Source: Mycobacterium florentinum
GTDB lineage: Bacteria; Actinomycetota; Actinomycetes; Mycobacteriales; Mycobacteriaceae
Reading direction: 5' to 3'
Assembly: GCF_010730355.1 (NCBI RefSeq)
Contig: NZ_AP022576.1
Location: 5,580,001 to 5,644,000 of the forward strand
DNA: 64,000 bases
The position numbers and the translations under genes are program-made. Position 1 is the first letter of the stretch, and every line of letters starts with the position of its first letter. Under the pieces are notes generated by a model. That model searched no databases. It saw only the letters and a list, made by a program, of their open reading frames with translations, and was not told the origin of the DNA. This document shows, piece by piece, positions 50,129 through 59,512 of this stretch.

Positions 50129-51595
50129 ATGACGCAACCGCTGACAGTCAACGTCGAAAAGCAGGAACTGCTCGCCAGGGCCGCCGAGCTGGAGGAGCCG
50201 ATTCCCGGCCTGCCCTCGGAAATGCAAGCTCTGCAGGCGCCGAGCAACCTGGCGCCGACGGTCGCGGCGGCCGAACAACTGGTGTTGTCCGCGAACAACA
50301 TGCGGACCTACCTGGCCGTGGGTGAACGCGAGCGGACACGTCTGGCGGAGTCGCTGCGCAACGCGGCCGACGCCTACGAGGATGCGGACGAGAGTGCCGC
50401 GCAGTCTCTGCAGAACGGAACCCCGGTGTCCAACGCCCCGGTCAAGCTCGCCGATCAGGTGGTGGATCGGGCCGCGCTGAAGGACACGCGCCTGGCGGCG
50501 GACCCGCTGCCGGTCGAATTCCAGGCGGTCAAGCAGCGGGCGTTCGACTTGGAGCAACCCGACCAAGGCGCCGCGTTTCTTGCGTTCGCGGATGCGTGGG
50601 CGGCCTATCGGGTGGCGCTGCTGCGGGCCGCCAATCGGTTCCGGCCTTTCACCGAATGGTCGGGCACCGCGTGCTCGGCCGTCGAAGCAAACTTCGATCA
50701 ACAGCGAACGTGGTTGAACGCAATGGCGGACTTGTGCAACCAGCTCGTCACGCAGGCCCACACGGTCGTCGATGCGCACAAGTGGATGCGCAGTGTGCAC
50801 ATCGTCTATCCCGATTACAATCCCGCCGGCGGTGACTACGTCCTCGACTACGCGGAGATTCTGCGGTGCGAAGAAACCTGGGAAAGGATTTGGGACGACC
50901 CCGCTCAGGCGCCATACAAACAGTCCTATATCGAATTCTTCCAGAAGGCGCAGGAAAAGTCGGACGAGCTCGTCTCCGAATTTCAGCAGAAGGCGACCCT
51001 GCCGCTGGCCCCGGTCAACCCTCCGAAGCCGCCGGAGGCTTACCCCATCGATCCGCCGTCCGACAGCGGTGACATTCCCGACGACGGTGGGACAGTCCTG
51101 CCCGACGGCTCAGCCGGTGACGCGTCGGCCGGGGTTCCCAGCGTCCCCAGCATTCCGAGTCTGCCTTCGGCCGGCACCCCGAAGACGCCCGCGGTGCCGA
51201 ACCTGGCCGGTGTGAAAGACACCAAGGTACCGGGTCTGCCGAAAGGGGGATCGCCGTCACTCAAGCCCGCGTCGGCCGGCCTCGGCGGGCTCGGCGTGCC
51301 GTCGACGCCGCTGAAGGATCCGTACTACTCCTCGGCGTCGCCGGGCCCGGCGGGAAAGGGCGGCCCAAGCCCGGCCTTTGCGATGCCGGGCGCGGGCCCG
51401 GGCGGCTCGATGGGCCCGGGCGGCATGGGCGCGGCTCCCCTTGGCGCCCAAGGCGATCGGGGTCTCGGCAAGGGCAAACGACTGCAGCAGGACGACGACG
51501 CGATCTACACCGAAAACCGGGCATGGACCGAAGGCATCATCGGGCGACTCCCGGTACCGAAGAACGGCACCGATCAGAAGGGCCAGAAGCCATGA
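50129..51595 (+). CDS. espB: EspB, ESX-1 secretion-associated protein
   Basis: A 488-residue EspB. The N terminus (MTQPLTVNVEKQELLARAAELEEP, EQLVLSANNMRTYLAVGERERTRLAESLRNAADAYEDADE) is the helical PE/PPE-like domain of EspB; a WxG-type turn occurs at TEWSGTACSAVE (about 176) followed by DQQRTW. A Pro/Gly/Ser-rich tail ends in the conserved QQDDDAIYTENRAWTEGIIG. These ends match M. tuberculosis Rv3881c (about 460 aa), a secreted, heptamer-forming, cleaved ESX-1 substrate. Here the gene is outside the ESX-1 locus. ATGA overlap joins it to espK. Start ATG 50129 behind CGAAGGAGGACCACC. Confidence 0.92.
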   Translation: MTQPLTVNVEKQELLARAAELEEPIPGLPSEMQALQAPSNLAPTVAAAEQLVLSANNMRTYLAVGERERTRLAESLRNAADAYEDADESAAQSLQNGTPVSNAPVKLADQVVDRAALKDTRLAADPLPVEFQAVKQRAFDLEQPDQGAAFLAFADAWAAYRVALLRAANRFRPFTEWSGTACSAVEANFDQQRTWLNAMADLCNQLVTQAHTVVDAHKWMRSVHIVYPDYNPAGGDYVLDYAEILRCEETWERIWDDPAQAPYKQSYIEFFQKAQEKSDELVSEFQQKATLPLAPVNPPKPPEAYPIDPPSDSGDIPDDGGTVLPDGSAGDASAGVPSVPSIPSLPSAGTPKTPAVPNLAGVKDTKVPGLPKGGSPSLKPASAGLGGLGVPSTPLKDPYYSSASPGPAGKGGPSPAFAMPGAGPGGSMGPGGMGAAPLGAQGDRGLGKGKRLQQDDDAIYTENRAWTEGIIGRLPVPKNGTDQKGQKP

Positions 51596-53547
51596 GCATC
51601 GTGAAGCCGACGGGTCAGTACGCCGAGCAGATGCTCGAGCCGAACGGGTGGCCGCAGGTCGATGAGGACGCCTTGTACGACCGGGCTCAGCAATACACGA
51701 GGGTCTTGTCGGATGTCACCGAGGTCTTGCAAGCCTGCCGGCACCAGCGGATCGAGGTCTTCGAGGTCGGCGTCTGGACGGGCGGTGCCGCCGGTGCCGC
51801 CGGCGACGAGCTTGGCACGCGCATCGATGATCTGACGACGCTCCAACGCCGTTTGGCGAGAGTTATTGCCTGGCAACGTGATATCGCGGGCTGGGTAGTT
51901 CGAGCCAAGTCGGAGATCGGCGACAACGTGGAGCTCGCCCACCGGCAGATCAACGACCTGGAGAATGACGCCGGCCTCGACGACGCCGCGCGGACCGACG
52001 CGATCAATGCGGTCCTCAGCGCGACGCACGCGGCGAATGCCGGCGTGGTTACCGACACCGCCGAGCAGATCTTGGCAAGCAAGCAAGCGCAGCCTCCGGT
52101 TCATGCCCTGCGGAATCTGCTGAGCCAGCAGGCTTTACCTCCCGAAGACGAGTCCCAAGCGAGCACTCCCGCGCGGCCTGCGTCGGTGGACCCGGCGCCG
52201 ATCGCGCCGGCACTGCCGTCGTCGTCGATTCCGGGTGTCGGCCAGCGGCTCACCGCGGCGCTGCCTCCATTGCCGGAGCCGGCGTCGGTTTCGCCATCGC
52301 AAGGTCCGGCATCGTTGTCCCCGGCGGCCTCCGTCGCCGCCTCCGCGGCCGCGATGCCGGGTGCTTCCGGCCTGCGTCCGGCGGCGTTGCACGGTTCGGC
52401 GACAGCACCGAATCCGCATGGGGGTGTGCGGAGCGACGGTGTGTTGTCGGTTCGGCCGTCGTCGGGATACTCGTCGCCCACCCAGACCGACGACACCGGC
52501 ACTGCGGCCCTGCCCATGGCACCGGGCGCGCCGATGACGCCGGCCGCGGCCGGTGGTGGTCAGAGCGCGGGATCGGGTTCGCGTCCGCCGATCGGACAGG
52601 CGTCGTCGGGCAAGGCGTCCGCGGTGCGACCGGCGGCAGCCGCCAAGCCGGCGCCGCGGCACCGGGCCGCCGTGCGCAAGCAGTCGACCGAAACCACCAG
52701 TGTTCCTGAAACCGTTGCGGTCCAGTTGGTTTCGGTTTCATCGGCGCGAGCCGCGCGTGATGCCATCGCCGATGCCACGGTCGGTAACGCGGCGCGTGGC
52801 ACCGGATCCGATGGGCTACGGCTGGCGCGGCACGTCGCGGCCGCCCTGAATGCACCCGTCGCCGGCAGCACGCCGGATATGGGGTTCTTCTGGGTGACCG
52901 CGGTGACCACCGAAGGCGAGATCGTGGTGGCCAACAGCTACGGGCTGGCCTACATTCCCGACGGGGTGCGATTGCCCGAAAAGGTGCACATGGCAAGCGC
53001 CGACGAGACGATCCCGGCCTTTGAGCGGGCGCGCTGGGCCACCTACCCGGTCCTGGCCGTGCAGGCCTGGGCGAGCCATCACAACGCCGAGTTGCGGGCG
53101 GTCATAGGCACCCGCGAGCAGTTGGCCGATTCCGATCCCGGCGTGGCCAAGATTGTGTTGAGCCCGGATGACATCCCGGCCGGCGGCGAGATACAGGGAC
53201 GAACCCGGCTCGAAGTGGTGGACCCGGCAGCGGCCGATCGATTGGCAGCGACGCCGGATCGGGGGTTGCTCGAGCTGATACCCCCGGCGCCCGTTGGCAA
53301 TCCACCGGCCAGTCAGCGTGCCATGCTGTGGCTCGCGGTGATGCAACCGCTGGCCAGCAAGCTGGCCGGCCGCCAGGCCGCGCATCTTCGGGCGATGCAC
53401 GCCTACGCCGTCCACACCCAAGAGGTCGTCCTGCACCGGGCCCACACCGCCGCGGACCCGGCTGCCCAGCGTGGCAACGTCGCCGAGTGGCTGTACTGGA
53501 ACCACCTCGCGACGCGACTCGACGTCCCCTTCGCCGAGGCAGCGTAA
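51592..53547 (+). CDS. espK: EspK, ESX-1 secretion-associated protein
   Basis: A 651-residue EspK. It opens MSIVKPTGQYAEQMLEPNGW, YDRAQQYTRVLSDVTEVLQACRHQRIEVFEVGVWTGGAAGAAG (WxG turn about 61), a helical domain, then a long Pro/Ala/Ser-rich middle, and ends with a conserved domain (SSARAARDAIADATVG, FFWVTAVTTEGEIVVANSYGLAYIPDGVRLP, VLAVQAWASHHNAELRAVIGTREQL, GRTRLEVVDPAAADRL). All of this follows M. tuberculosis Rv3879c (about 729 aa), which chaperones or delivers EspB in ESX-1. The pair with espB is kept here. The unstructured middle is shorter and not built of the Thr-Pro repeats I recall for Rv3879c. Confidence 0.92.
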   Translation: MSIVKPTGQYAEQMLEPNGWPQVDEDALYDRAQQYTRVLSDVTEVLQACRHQRIEVFEVGVWTGGAAGAAGDELGTRIDDLTTLQRRLARVIAWQRDIAGWVVRAKSEIGDNVELAHRQINDLENDAGLDDAARTDAINAVLSATHAANAGVVTDTAEQILASKQAQPPVHALRNLLSQQALPPEDESQASTPARPASVDPAPIAPALPSSSIPGVGQRLTAALPPLPEPASVSPSQGPASLSPAASVAASAAAMPGASGLRPAALHGSATAPNPHGGVRSDGVLSVRPSSGYSSPTQTDDTGTAALPMAPGAPMTPAAAGGGQSAGSGSRPPIGQASSGKASAVRPAAAAKPAPRHRAAVRKQSTETTSVPETVAVQLVSVSSARAARDAIADATVGNAARGTGSDGLRLARHVAAALNAPVAGSTPDMGFFWVTAVTTEGEIVVANSYGLAYIPDGVRLPEKVHMASADETIPAFERARWATYPVLAVQAWASHHNAELRAVIGTREQLADSDPGVAKIVLSPDDIPAGGEIQGRTRLEVVDPAAADRLAATPDRGLLELIPPAPVGNPPASQRAMLWLAVMQPLASKLAGRQAAHLRAMHAYAVHTQEVVLHRAHTAADPAAQRGNVAEWLYWNHLATRLDVPFAEAA

Positions 53548-53560
53548 TTCGCAAACCCGC

Positions 53561-53579
53561 TCCAAGAATCTGTCAAGGG
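53561..53579 (+). promoter_or_regulatory. second TCCAAGAATC-N5-AGGG motif, with GGCAATTGCC palindrome
   Basis: TCCAAGAATC, five bases, AGGG, as before espB. It overlaps the perfect palindrome GGCAATTGCC (53578-53587), and AAGAAT (53564-53569) pairs with ATTCTT (53592-53597) around it. It lies 92-110 bases before the espE-like start, in the 123-base gap after espK. Candidate operator/promoter. Confidence 0.5.
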
Positions 53580-53670
53580 CAATTGCCGAGAATTCTTTCA
53601 ACGGCCGGAGAGCCACCGGCCGGGTTCATCGCCGAACCTCACCAAACGCATCGAGAGCAAGGAACCACAG

Positions 53671-54900
53671 ATGACCGTATTTGTAGATGCCGCACGGCTT
53701 GTCATCAACCTGGGCAGCCTGGGCGAGCAATTCAAAGGCGCCGGCAGCTCAAACTTCAGCGGTGAATATCTGGCGTCGAGTGTGACAAGCATGGGCGCTG
53801 ACGCGCTGTCCGGTGGCCTGGTCGGCTACAAGCTGATTCAGCAATATCGACTGTCGCGCAACATGTCTCCCGAAGAGTTCGACGCGGTCGGCGGGAACAA
53901 GGACACCACCAGTCTGATCCTCAAGACGCTCACCGTCGTCGATATTGTGGAGCTGACGACCGGATTCGGGCCGCCTTGCGACGGAGCAGATTTCATCGCG
54001 GGTTCGCAACAGCTCACCGAAATCTCCGAACGGCTGAAGGCGGCCCTCCCCGACGACGGCTGGCAGGGTGATGCGTCGGACGCGTATTCCCAGCAGGTGG
54101 CCGCACTGAGAACTCTCGCGCAGGCGATGGCCGAGCTGGACCGCCAGGCTGCCGACATCACCAAGAATCAGGCCGAGTGGGTCACCCACATGCGGTTGGC
54201 CTTCGGCATATTGAAGGACCTACTGATGGCGGCATTTGGCATCGAGTTGGCCCTGAAGCTGTCGGCACCTCAGCCGGCCGGCCTCGCCCTGGCCGCAACT
54301 TTCGCCACCACGGTTGCCATCCTGGGGATCGGTGCTGCCAGCTCCTTCGTTGTCACGCTGCTCCACTACTCGCAGGAAAATGCAAGCAAGGCAAACGATT
54401 TGACTAGCGAGTACCAAAAGCTGGCGCCGAGTGCGACGGGTACCACGTCCGCCGAGTCGCAGGTGGCCGTCGCGGTGAAGTCCACCACGCCCGACTTCGG
54501 CGAGGTCTCGCGGAAGATGACCGACGTGTTCAGCGCGGTCGACGTCGTCACGACCGACGCTTCGGCCAAGCAAGGCGCGCTGACCAACGCGGAAGAACCT
54601 CCCCGGCGACGTGTGCTGGGTGTCCCGGATGAGGCGACTCCCGCGGCCACGTCGTCCCACAGCGTTGCGCCCGTGGCCTCGGTTGCTCAAATACCCGGAA
54701 AGGCACCGCGACTCAATCAAAATGCGGGGCCGCGCCCGATTTACCCGGTGCCCCGGACGGGCCAGAAGGCTGGTCTCATCGAGGAGGAAGGGTTCGCCGA
54801 CGACGTCGAGGACGCCGCAGCGGCCCGGGGTACCGAGGGTGCCGAGCGCGCACCGATCGAGTTCACGGCGGCCGAGGCCACCGTACGACGCGCCGGATAG
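53671..54900 (+). CDS. EspA/EspE-family ESX-1 substrate
   Basis: A 409-residue EspA/EspE-type protein. The helical WxG segment is LPDDGWQGDASDAYSQQVAALRTLAQAMAELDRQAADITKNQAEWV (W about 131), with a hydrophobic stretch at about 207-238 (AGLALAATFATTVAILGIGAASSFVVTLL), a Ser/Thr/Ala-rich middle and a C-terminal EDAAAARGTEGAERAPIEF that matches the ending of M. tuberculosis EspA and EspE (GTEDAERAPVE). EspA and EspE are secreted ESX-1 partners needed for membrane lysis. With the EspC/F-type gene 70 bases downstream it most resembles espE-espF or espA-espC. ATG 53671. Confidence 0.85.
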   Translation: MTVFVDAARLVINLGSLGEQFKGAGSSNFSGEYLASSVTSMGADALSGGLVGYKLIQQYRLSRNMSPEEFDAVGGNKDTTSLILKTLTVVDIVELTTGFGPPCDGADFIAGSQQLTEISERLKAALPDDGWQGDASDAYSQQVAALRTLAQAMAELDRQAADITKNQAEWVTHMRLAFGILKDLLMAAFGIELALKLSAPQPAGLALAATFATTVAILGIGAASSFVVTLLHYSQENASKANDLTSEYQKLAPSATGTTSAESQVAVAVKSTTPDFGEVSRKMTDVFSAVDVVTTDASAKQGALTNAEEPPRRRVLGVPDEATPAATSSHSVAPVASVAQIPGKAPRLNQNAGPRPIYPVPRTGQKAGLIEEEGFADDVEDAAAARGTEGAERAPIEFTAAEATVRRAG

Positions 54901-54970
54901 ACCCGTAGGTACACCCAAAACTGTTGTGAATAACCCGATACAGACTTGAAAATCAAAAGGAGATCAACCC

Positions 54971-55285
54971 ATGTCCGATTTAGTCGTCACACCGAACTAC
55001 CTCGACGAGCTGGCCACCATTGAGAACAAAGCGTCCGCCAAGATCGGATCCGCGGCCGAGGTAACCAAAGGGATCAGCTCCGACCTCTGGCTCACCCACG
55101 GTGTGGCCAGCGAGCCCTCCAATGTCGCGCTGACCCGTGTGCAGGACGCGCGGCGGTCCACGGTCGAAGCACTGCAACGTGTCTGCCAGGACCTCGCCGT
55201 CAAGCTGGGCACGGCCGCCGACGCCTACGCCAGCACTGACGAGCGGGCCGCCGGGAACATCGACAAGCGAGTCGTCGTCCACTGA
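54971..55285 (+). CDS. EspC/EspF-family ESX-1 substrate
   Basis: A 104-residue protein of the EspC/EspF (DUF2580) family: VTPNYLDELATIENKASAKIGSAAEVTKGISSDLWLTHGVASEPSNVALTRVQDARRSTVEALQRVCQDLAVKLGTAADAYASTDERAAGNI. The THG...S..N....... AA..Y...DE.A pattern is the family core, including the Y-x3-D/E secretion signal (YASTDE). EspC is co-secreted with EspA and EspF accompanies EspE, so this is the partner of the preceding gene. ATG 54971 follows AAAAGGAGATC. Confidence 0.88.
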   Translation: MSDLVVTPNYLDELATIENKASAKIGSAAEVTKGISSDLWLTHGVASEPSNVALTRVQDARRSTVEALQRVCQDLAVKLGTAADAYASTDERAAGNIDKRVVVH

Positions 55286-55354
55286 TCGGATGAGGCACGC
55301 TCACCCCGGTGAGCGTGCCTCATTGTCATCGAGAAGGGCTGTGCACCAACGTTT

Positions 55355-56830
55355 CTAATCGTGCGGACGGAAGTGTTCGTGCTCCCACCACACCTTCGGC
55401 TGTTTGGCGGCCCAACCGCAGACGGCCTCCAACTCGGCGGCCAGCGAGATCAGCATGCCCTCGCTGTTCGCCGGGCCCATCAACTGCACACCGATCGGCA
55501 AGCCCTCCGAGGTGAACCCGGCCGGCACGTTGATCGACGGCCAGCCCAGCACGTTCCACGGCCATGTGGCCGGGCACGCCTTGATCATGGCGCGGTCGGT
55601 GCCGAAGCCACTCAGCCGGTCGAAGGAACGGGCCAGCGGGGGCGGCTGCGCGGTCGTCGGGGCCACCACCACGTCGACGATGTCGAAGATCGAGCCCACC
55701 CGGCGCTGCAGCGCGGCTTCGTGCACGCGCGCGTTGCGCAGGATCGCCTGCCCCAGTACATGGCCCATCCGCAGGTTGGAAAGGGTGCGGGGGTCAAAGA
55801 CGACGCCGTCACCCAGTCGCTCCTCCCATTCCCGCAGTCCCGCAGTCGATCTGGCCAGAAAGTCCCACCCCAGCCGCACACCGTAGTCCGGGTTGCCGCT
55901 CACGACCGTGTGGCCCAGCAATTGGAGCTGCTTGCTCACGGCACGGGTCGCGGCCAGGATCTCGGGATGCAGCTTGGCCCGAAAGAAGGTGTACGCGAAC
56001 CGGGTTGACAGCGCGATGTTCAGCGGCCCGGGCGCGATGCTGACGTAGTCGGACGCCCGCAGCGGCGGCGGCTTGTGCCGATCACCCTCGACATTGCCCG
56101 ACGCGGCATCTAGCACCAGCGCCGCGTCGGCCACCGTGCGGGCCAGCACGCCGTTGACCGTGATCCCGTTGAACGACTCCGGCAGTGGCCAGGTCGAGAT
56201 GCGGCCGCGCTGCGGCTTGATCCCGACCAGGTGCGTCCACGCCGCGGGGATGCGGATGCTGCCGGCGCCGTCGGAGCCGATCGCGGCGGTCACCAGGCCC
56301 GCGGCCACCGCGGCCGCACTGCCGCCCGACGACCCGCCCGGAGTGTGTCGCCGCGACCACGGATTGCGGGTGTACCCGAACCCGGGCCCGCTGGTGAACG
56401 GCCACTGGCCCAGCTCGCAGGTATTGGTCTTGCCGACGATCACCGCCCCGGCCGCCTTGAGGCGGCGGACCACCTCCGAGTCCTGGGTGGCGGGCGGGAC
56501 GTGGCCGTCGGTGCCGAAGGCGGTGGGCACACCAGCAACATCGACGTCGTCTTTCACGGCGATCGGGACACCCAGCAACGGCGCCGTGTCGCCCGCGGCC
56601 CGTCGCCGGTCGGCCGCGGCCGCGTCGGCCAGTGCCGACTCGGTCAGGACCACCCGGAATGCGTTCAGCGAGGACTGGCTGGCGTCGATCGCGTGCAGCG
56701 AACGACGCACCAATGTGTCGGACGTCACCGAGCGGCTGTTCAGCTGATAGAGCAGGTCAGTGAGTGTGGGCAGGCGCGTGCCACGGGATCCGGAAGCGGA
56801 CCCGGAAGCGGACTCGAAAGCGCCAATCAC
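55355..56830 (-). CDS. amiA2: AmiA2, amidase-signature enzyme
   Basis: A 491-residue amidase of the AS family (M. tuberculosis AmiA2 about 484 aa). Catalytic triad: Lys in GVPIAVKDDVDVAG (about 96), the Gly/Ser-rich HTPGGSSGGSAAAVAAGLV (cis-Ser) and the acyl Ser in AAIGSDGAGSIRIPAAW. Later WPWNVLGWPSINVPAGFTSEGLPIGVQLMG is typical. It hydrolyses amides of unknown identity. GTG 56830 starts at the point where the M. tuberculosis-like sequence begins; upstream residues overlap recO on the other strand. Divergent from recO, with 61 bases between starts. Confidence 0.92.
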   Translation of the reverse strand: MIGAFESASGSASGSRGTRLPTLTDLLYQLNSRSVTSDTLVRRSLHAIDASQSSLNAFRVVLTESALADAAAADRRRAAGDTAPLLGVPIAVKDDVDVAGVPTAFGTDGHVPPATQDSEVVRRLKAAGAVIVGKTNTCELGQWPFTSGPGFGYTRNPWSRRHTPGGSSGGSAAAVAAGLVTAAIGSDGAGSIRIPAAWTHLVGIKPQRGRISTWPLPESFNGITVNGVLARTVADAALVLDAASGNVEGDRHKPPPLRASDYVSIAPGPLNIALSTRFAYTFFRAKLHPEILAATRAVSKQLQLLGHTVVSGNPDYGVRLGWDFLARSTAGLREWEERLGDGVVFDPRTLSNLRMGHVLGQAILRNARVHEAALQRRVGSIFDIVDVVVAPTTAQPPPLARSFDRLSGFGTDRAMIKACPATWPWNVLGWPSINVPAGFTSEGLPIGVQLMGPANSEGMLISLAAELEAVCGWAAKQPKVWWEHEHFRPHD

Positions 56831-56891
56831 GGGGTACGAGACTATCGGCGCGGATCCCCGAGATGTCGCGGCGGGGTGCAAAACTATTGAG

Positions 56892-57689
56892 ATGCGGCTA
56901 TATCGAGACCGAGCGGTAGTGCTGCGCCAGCACAAGCTCGGCGAAGCCGACCGGATCATCACCCTGCTGACGCATGATCACGGGCTGGTTCGTGCGGTGG
57001 CCAAAGGGGTGCGCCGCACCCGCAGCAAATTCGGTGCGCGACTGGAGCCGTTCGCGCACATCGATGTGCAGCTGCATCCCGGCCGCAATCTCGACATCGT
57101 CACCCAGGTCGTCTCGATCGACTCGTTCGCCAGCGACATCGTCAGCGACTACGGCCGGTACACCTGCGGGTGCGCGATGCTGGAAACCGCCGAGCGCCTG
57201 GCCGGCGAGGAGCGCGCGCCCGCCCCGGCGCTGCACCGGCTCACGGTCGGCGCGCTGCGGGCGGTGGCCGACGGACGCCGCCCCCGTGACCTGCTCCTGG
57301 ACGCCTACCTGCTGCGTGCCATGGGCATCGCCGGCTGGGCGCCGGCGCTCACCGAGTGCGCCCGCTGCGCCACGCCTGGCCCGCATCGGGCATTTCACAT
57401 CGCCGCCGGGGGCAGCGTCTGCGGCCACTGCCGCCCCGCGGGCTCGACCACACCGCCGCTGGGTGTGCTGGAACTGATGTCCGCGCTGCACGACGGCGAT
57501 TGGGAGGCCGCCGAGGCGACGCCGCAATCCCACCGCAGCCATGTCAGCGGATTGGTGGCCGCCCACCTGCAATGGCATCTGGAACGTCAGCTCAAGACGT
57601 TGCCGCTGGTGGAGCGCAATTATCGGGTCGACCGAACCATCGCCGATCAGCGCGCCGCGCTGATCGGGCAGGATGAGGCCTGTGGCTAA
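56892..57689 (+). CDS. recO: RecO, recombination mediator
   Basis: A 265-residue protein that anneals DNA and helps load RecA in the RecFOR pathway. OB fold at the N terminus ([54 protein letters not shown]), then the helical domain with a zinc site CARCATPG ... CGHC. Length equals the M. tuberculosis protein. ATG 56892 follows GCAAAACTATTGAG; the upstream extension does not look coding. The stop overlaps the uppS start region. Confidence 0.95.
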   Translation: MRLYRDRAVVLRQHKLGEADRIITLLTHDHGLVRAVAKGVRRTRSKFGARLEPFAHIDVQLHPGRNLDIVTQVVSIDSFASDIVSDYGRYTCGCAMLETAERLAGEERAPAPALHRLTVGALRAVADGRRPRDLLLDAYLLRAMGIAGWAPALTECARCATPGPHRAFHIAAGGSVCGHCRPAGSTTPPLGVLELMSALHDGDWEAAEATPQSHRSHVSGLVAAHLQWHLERQLKTLPLVERNYRVDRTIADQRAALIGQDEACG

Positions 57690-58575
57690 GCACCACGAAC
57701 GCAAATTGAGGTCCCCCGACTTCCCGCAACTGCCCGCCGCGCCCGAGGACTATCCGACTTTTCCCGACCGGTCGACCTGGCCGGTGGCGTTCCCCGAGTT
57801 GCCGCCCTCGCCCGACGGCGGCCCGAGCCGGCCACCCCAGCACATTTCGAAGGCGGTCGCGCCGCGGATCCCGGCGGATCGATTGCCTAACCATGTGGCC
57901 ATCGTGATGGACGGCAACGGCCGCTGGGCCACCCAACAGGGACTGACCCGTACCGACGGCCACAAGGCGGGGGAGGCGGTCGTCATCGACGTCGTCTGCG
58001 GCGCAATCGAAATCGGGATCAAGTGGCTCAGCCTCTACGCCTTTTCCACCGAGAACTGGAAGCGTTCCCCCGAGGAGGTCCGCTTCCTGATGGGCTTCAA
58101 CCGTGACGTGGTGCGCATGCGCCGGGTGAACCTCAAGGCGATCGGGGTCAAGATCCGGTGGGTAGGGTCGCGGCCCCGCCTGTGGCGCAGCGTGATCAAC
58201 GAATTGGCGGTCGCCGAGGAAATGACCAAGGGCAACGACGTCATCACCGTCAACTACTGCGTCAACTACGGCGGTCGCGCCGAAATCGCGGAATCCGCAA
58301 GGGAAATCGCACGCCTGGCGGCCGCCGGCCGGCTGAACCCGCAGCGCATCACCGAGGCGACGGTGGCGCATCACCTGCAGCGGCCCGACATCCCCGACGT
58401 GGATCTCTTTCTGCGGACCTCGGGGGAGCAGCGCTCCAGCAATTTCATGCTGTGGCAGGCGGCGTACGCCGAATACATCTTTCAAGACAAGCTGTGGCCC
58501 GACTACGACCGTCGCGACCTGTGGGCGGCCTGCGAGGAGTATGCGGACCGCAACCGACGGTTTGGGAGCGCCTGA
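57682..58575 (+). CDS. uppS: UppS, decaprenyl diphosphate synthase (long-chain cis-prenyltransferase)
   Basis: A 297-residue cis-prenyltransferase that extends an allylic diphosphate to the C50 decaprenyl carrier of mycobacterial wall synthesis. [15 protein letters not shown] (Asp for diphosphate-Mg), [27 protein letters not shown], and [40 protein letters not shown] are the family motifs. GTG 57682 gives a length close to M. tuberculosis UppS (296); an ATG at 57673 is nearby. The first codons overlap recO by eight bases. Confidence 0.95.
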   Translation: MAKHHERKLRSPDFPQLPAAPEDYPTFPDRSTWPVAFPELPPSPDGGPSRPPQHISKAVAPRIPADRLPNHVAIVMDGNGRWATQQGLTRTDGHKAGEAVVIDVVCGAIEIGIKWLSLYAFSTENWKRSPEEVRFLMGFNRDVVRMRRVNLKAIGVKIRWVGSRPRLWRSVINELAVAEEMTKGNDVITVNYCVNYGGRAEIAESAREIARLAAAGRLNPQRITEATVAHHLQRPDIPDVDLFLRTSGEQRSSNFMLWQAAYAEYIFQDKLWPDYDRRDLWAACEEYADRNRRFGSA

Positions 58576-59003
58576 TGCCGACTCTGCAGCAGCGCCTGGC
58601 CTCGATTCTCCGCGACGTGCTGACCGTCGAGGAGGAAGCCGACGGCGGGCTCACGGTGCACCACGACGGCACCTTCGCGTCGTTGCGGGTGGTGAACATC
58701 GCCGAGGGCCTCGACCTGGTGTCGCTCACCCAGGTCGTGGCGTGGGATCTGCCGCTGACCAAGAAGCTCAGCGATCAGGTGGCCAAGCAGGCGCATGACA
58801 GCAACTTCGGCAACGTGACCGTGGTGGAGAAGGTCAGCGACAAGGCCGCGCAGCGCAACTCCGGCAAGGGCGCATCCAAAACCGCGGACGTGATGCTGCG
58901 CTACAACTTTCCCGGCGCGGGCCTGGCCGACGACGCCCTGCGCACCCTGATCCTGCTGGTGCTCGATGGCGGCGCCGAGATGCGGCGTGTGCTGACGACC
59001 TGA
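58575..59003 (+). CDS. conserved mycobacterial hypothetical protein (Rv2360c type)
   Basis: A 142-residue soluble protein: [126 protein letters not shown]. The length and place match M. tuberculosis Rv2360c. It resembles the T3SS-chaperone-like (YbjN) fold, which is only a suggestion. It starts on the uppS stop codon (TGATG) and is the last gene of the recO-uppS run. Confidence 0.85.
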   Translation: MPTLQQRLASILRDVLTVEEEADGGLTVHHDGTFASLRVVNIAEGLDLVSLTQVVAWDLPLTKKLSDQVAKQAHDSNFGNVTVVEKVSDKAAQRNSGKGASKTADVMLRYNFPGAGLADDALRTLILLVLDGGAEMRRVLTT

Positions 59004-59049
59004 TCAGCGATACGCCTCGTCGGCGTCGAGTTGGTCGAGCAGGCGCTGC

Positions 59050-59472
59050 ATGGTCGCGCACATATCGCTGAAGGACTGGCCGCAGCAGGCAGGGTCGGGG
59101 CCGCCGGTCGTGCTGTGGAACAGCCTGTGGGTCGATTCACGCAGTTGGGGTCCGCTGGTAGACGCGCTCGGCGCGCACCGGCGCACGGTGACGATCGATG
59201 GGCCCGGCTACGGCCGCAGCAGTCCCATTCATCGCGATTTTTCGCTCGACGATTGCGCGCACGCCGCCGGTGAGCTGCTCGATGAGCTCGGTATCACCGA
59301 GCCGGTGGATTGGATCGGCAACGCGTGGGGCGGGCACGTGGGCATCGTCCTGGCGGTCAGCCAGCCGCGGCGACCACGAAGCCTGGTAACCATCGCCGCA
59401 CCGCCCACTCCGGTCGGTCGTGTCCAACGGTGGACGGAGACCGTCATCGAGTTCTGGAAATCGCTGCGTTAG
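59050..59472 (+). pseudogene. alpha/beta hydrolase, truncated fragment
   Basis: A 140-codon frame matches the front half of an alpha/beta hydrolase: GPPVVLWNSLWVDSRSWGPLVDALGAHRRTVTIDGPGYGRSSPIHRDFSLDDCAHAAGELLDELGITEPVDWIGNAWGGHVGIVLA. The nucleophile elbow G-N-A-W-G-G carries Ala where Ser is expected, and the frame stops after about 140 residues, before the Asp and His could occur. The start is also lost or diffuse. It is most likely an inactive remnant inserted between the Rv2360c-type gene and zur. Confidence 0.65.
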
Positions 59473-59512
59473 CGACGGCGTCCCGGAATCCGCCGGCCGC
59501 ACACTCGGCTAA

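Noticed and set aside
59004..59186. 60-codon minus-strand frame ending QRLLDQLDADEAYR
   Set aside because: The end looks protein-like but the frame is short, has no ribosome site and overlaps the hydrolase remnant.
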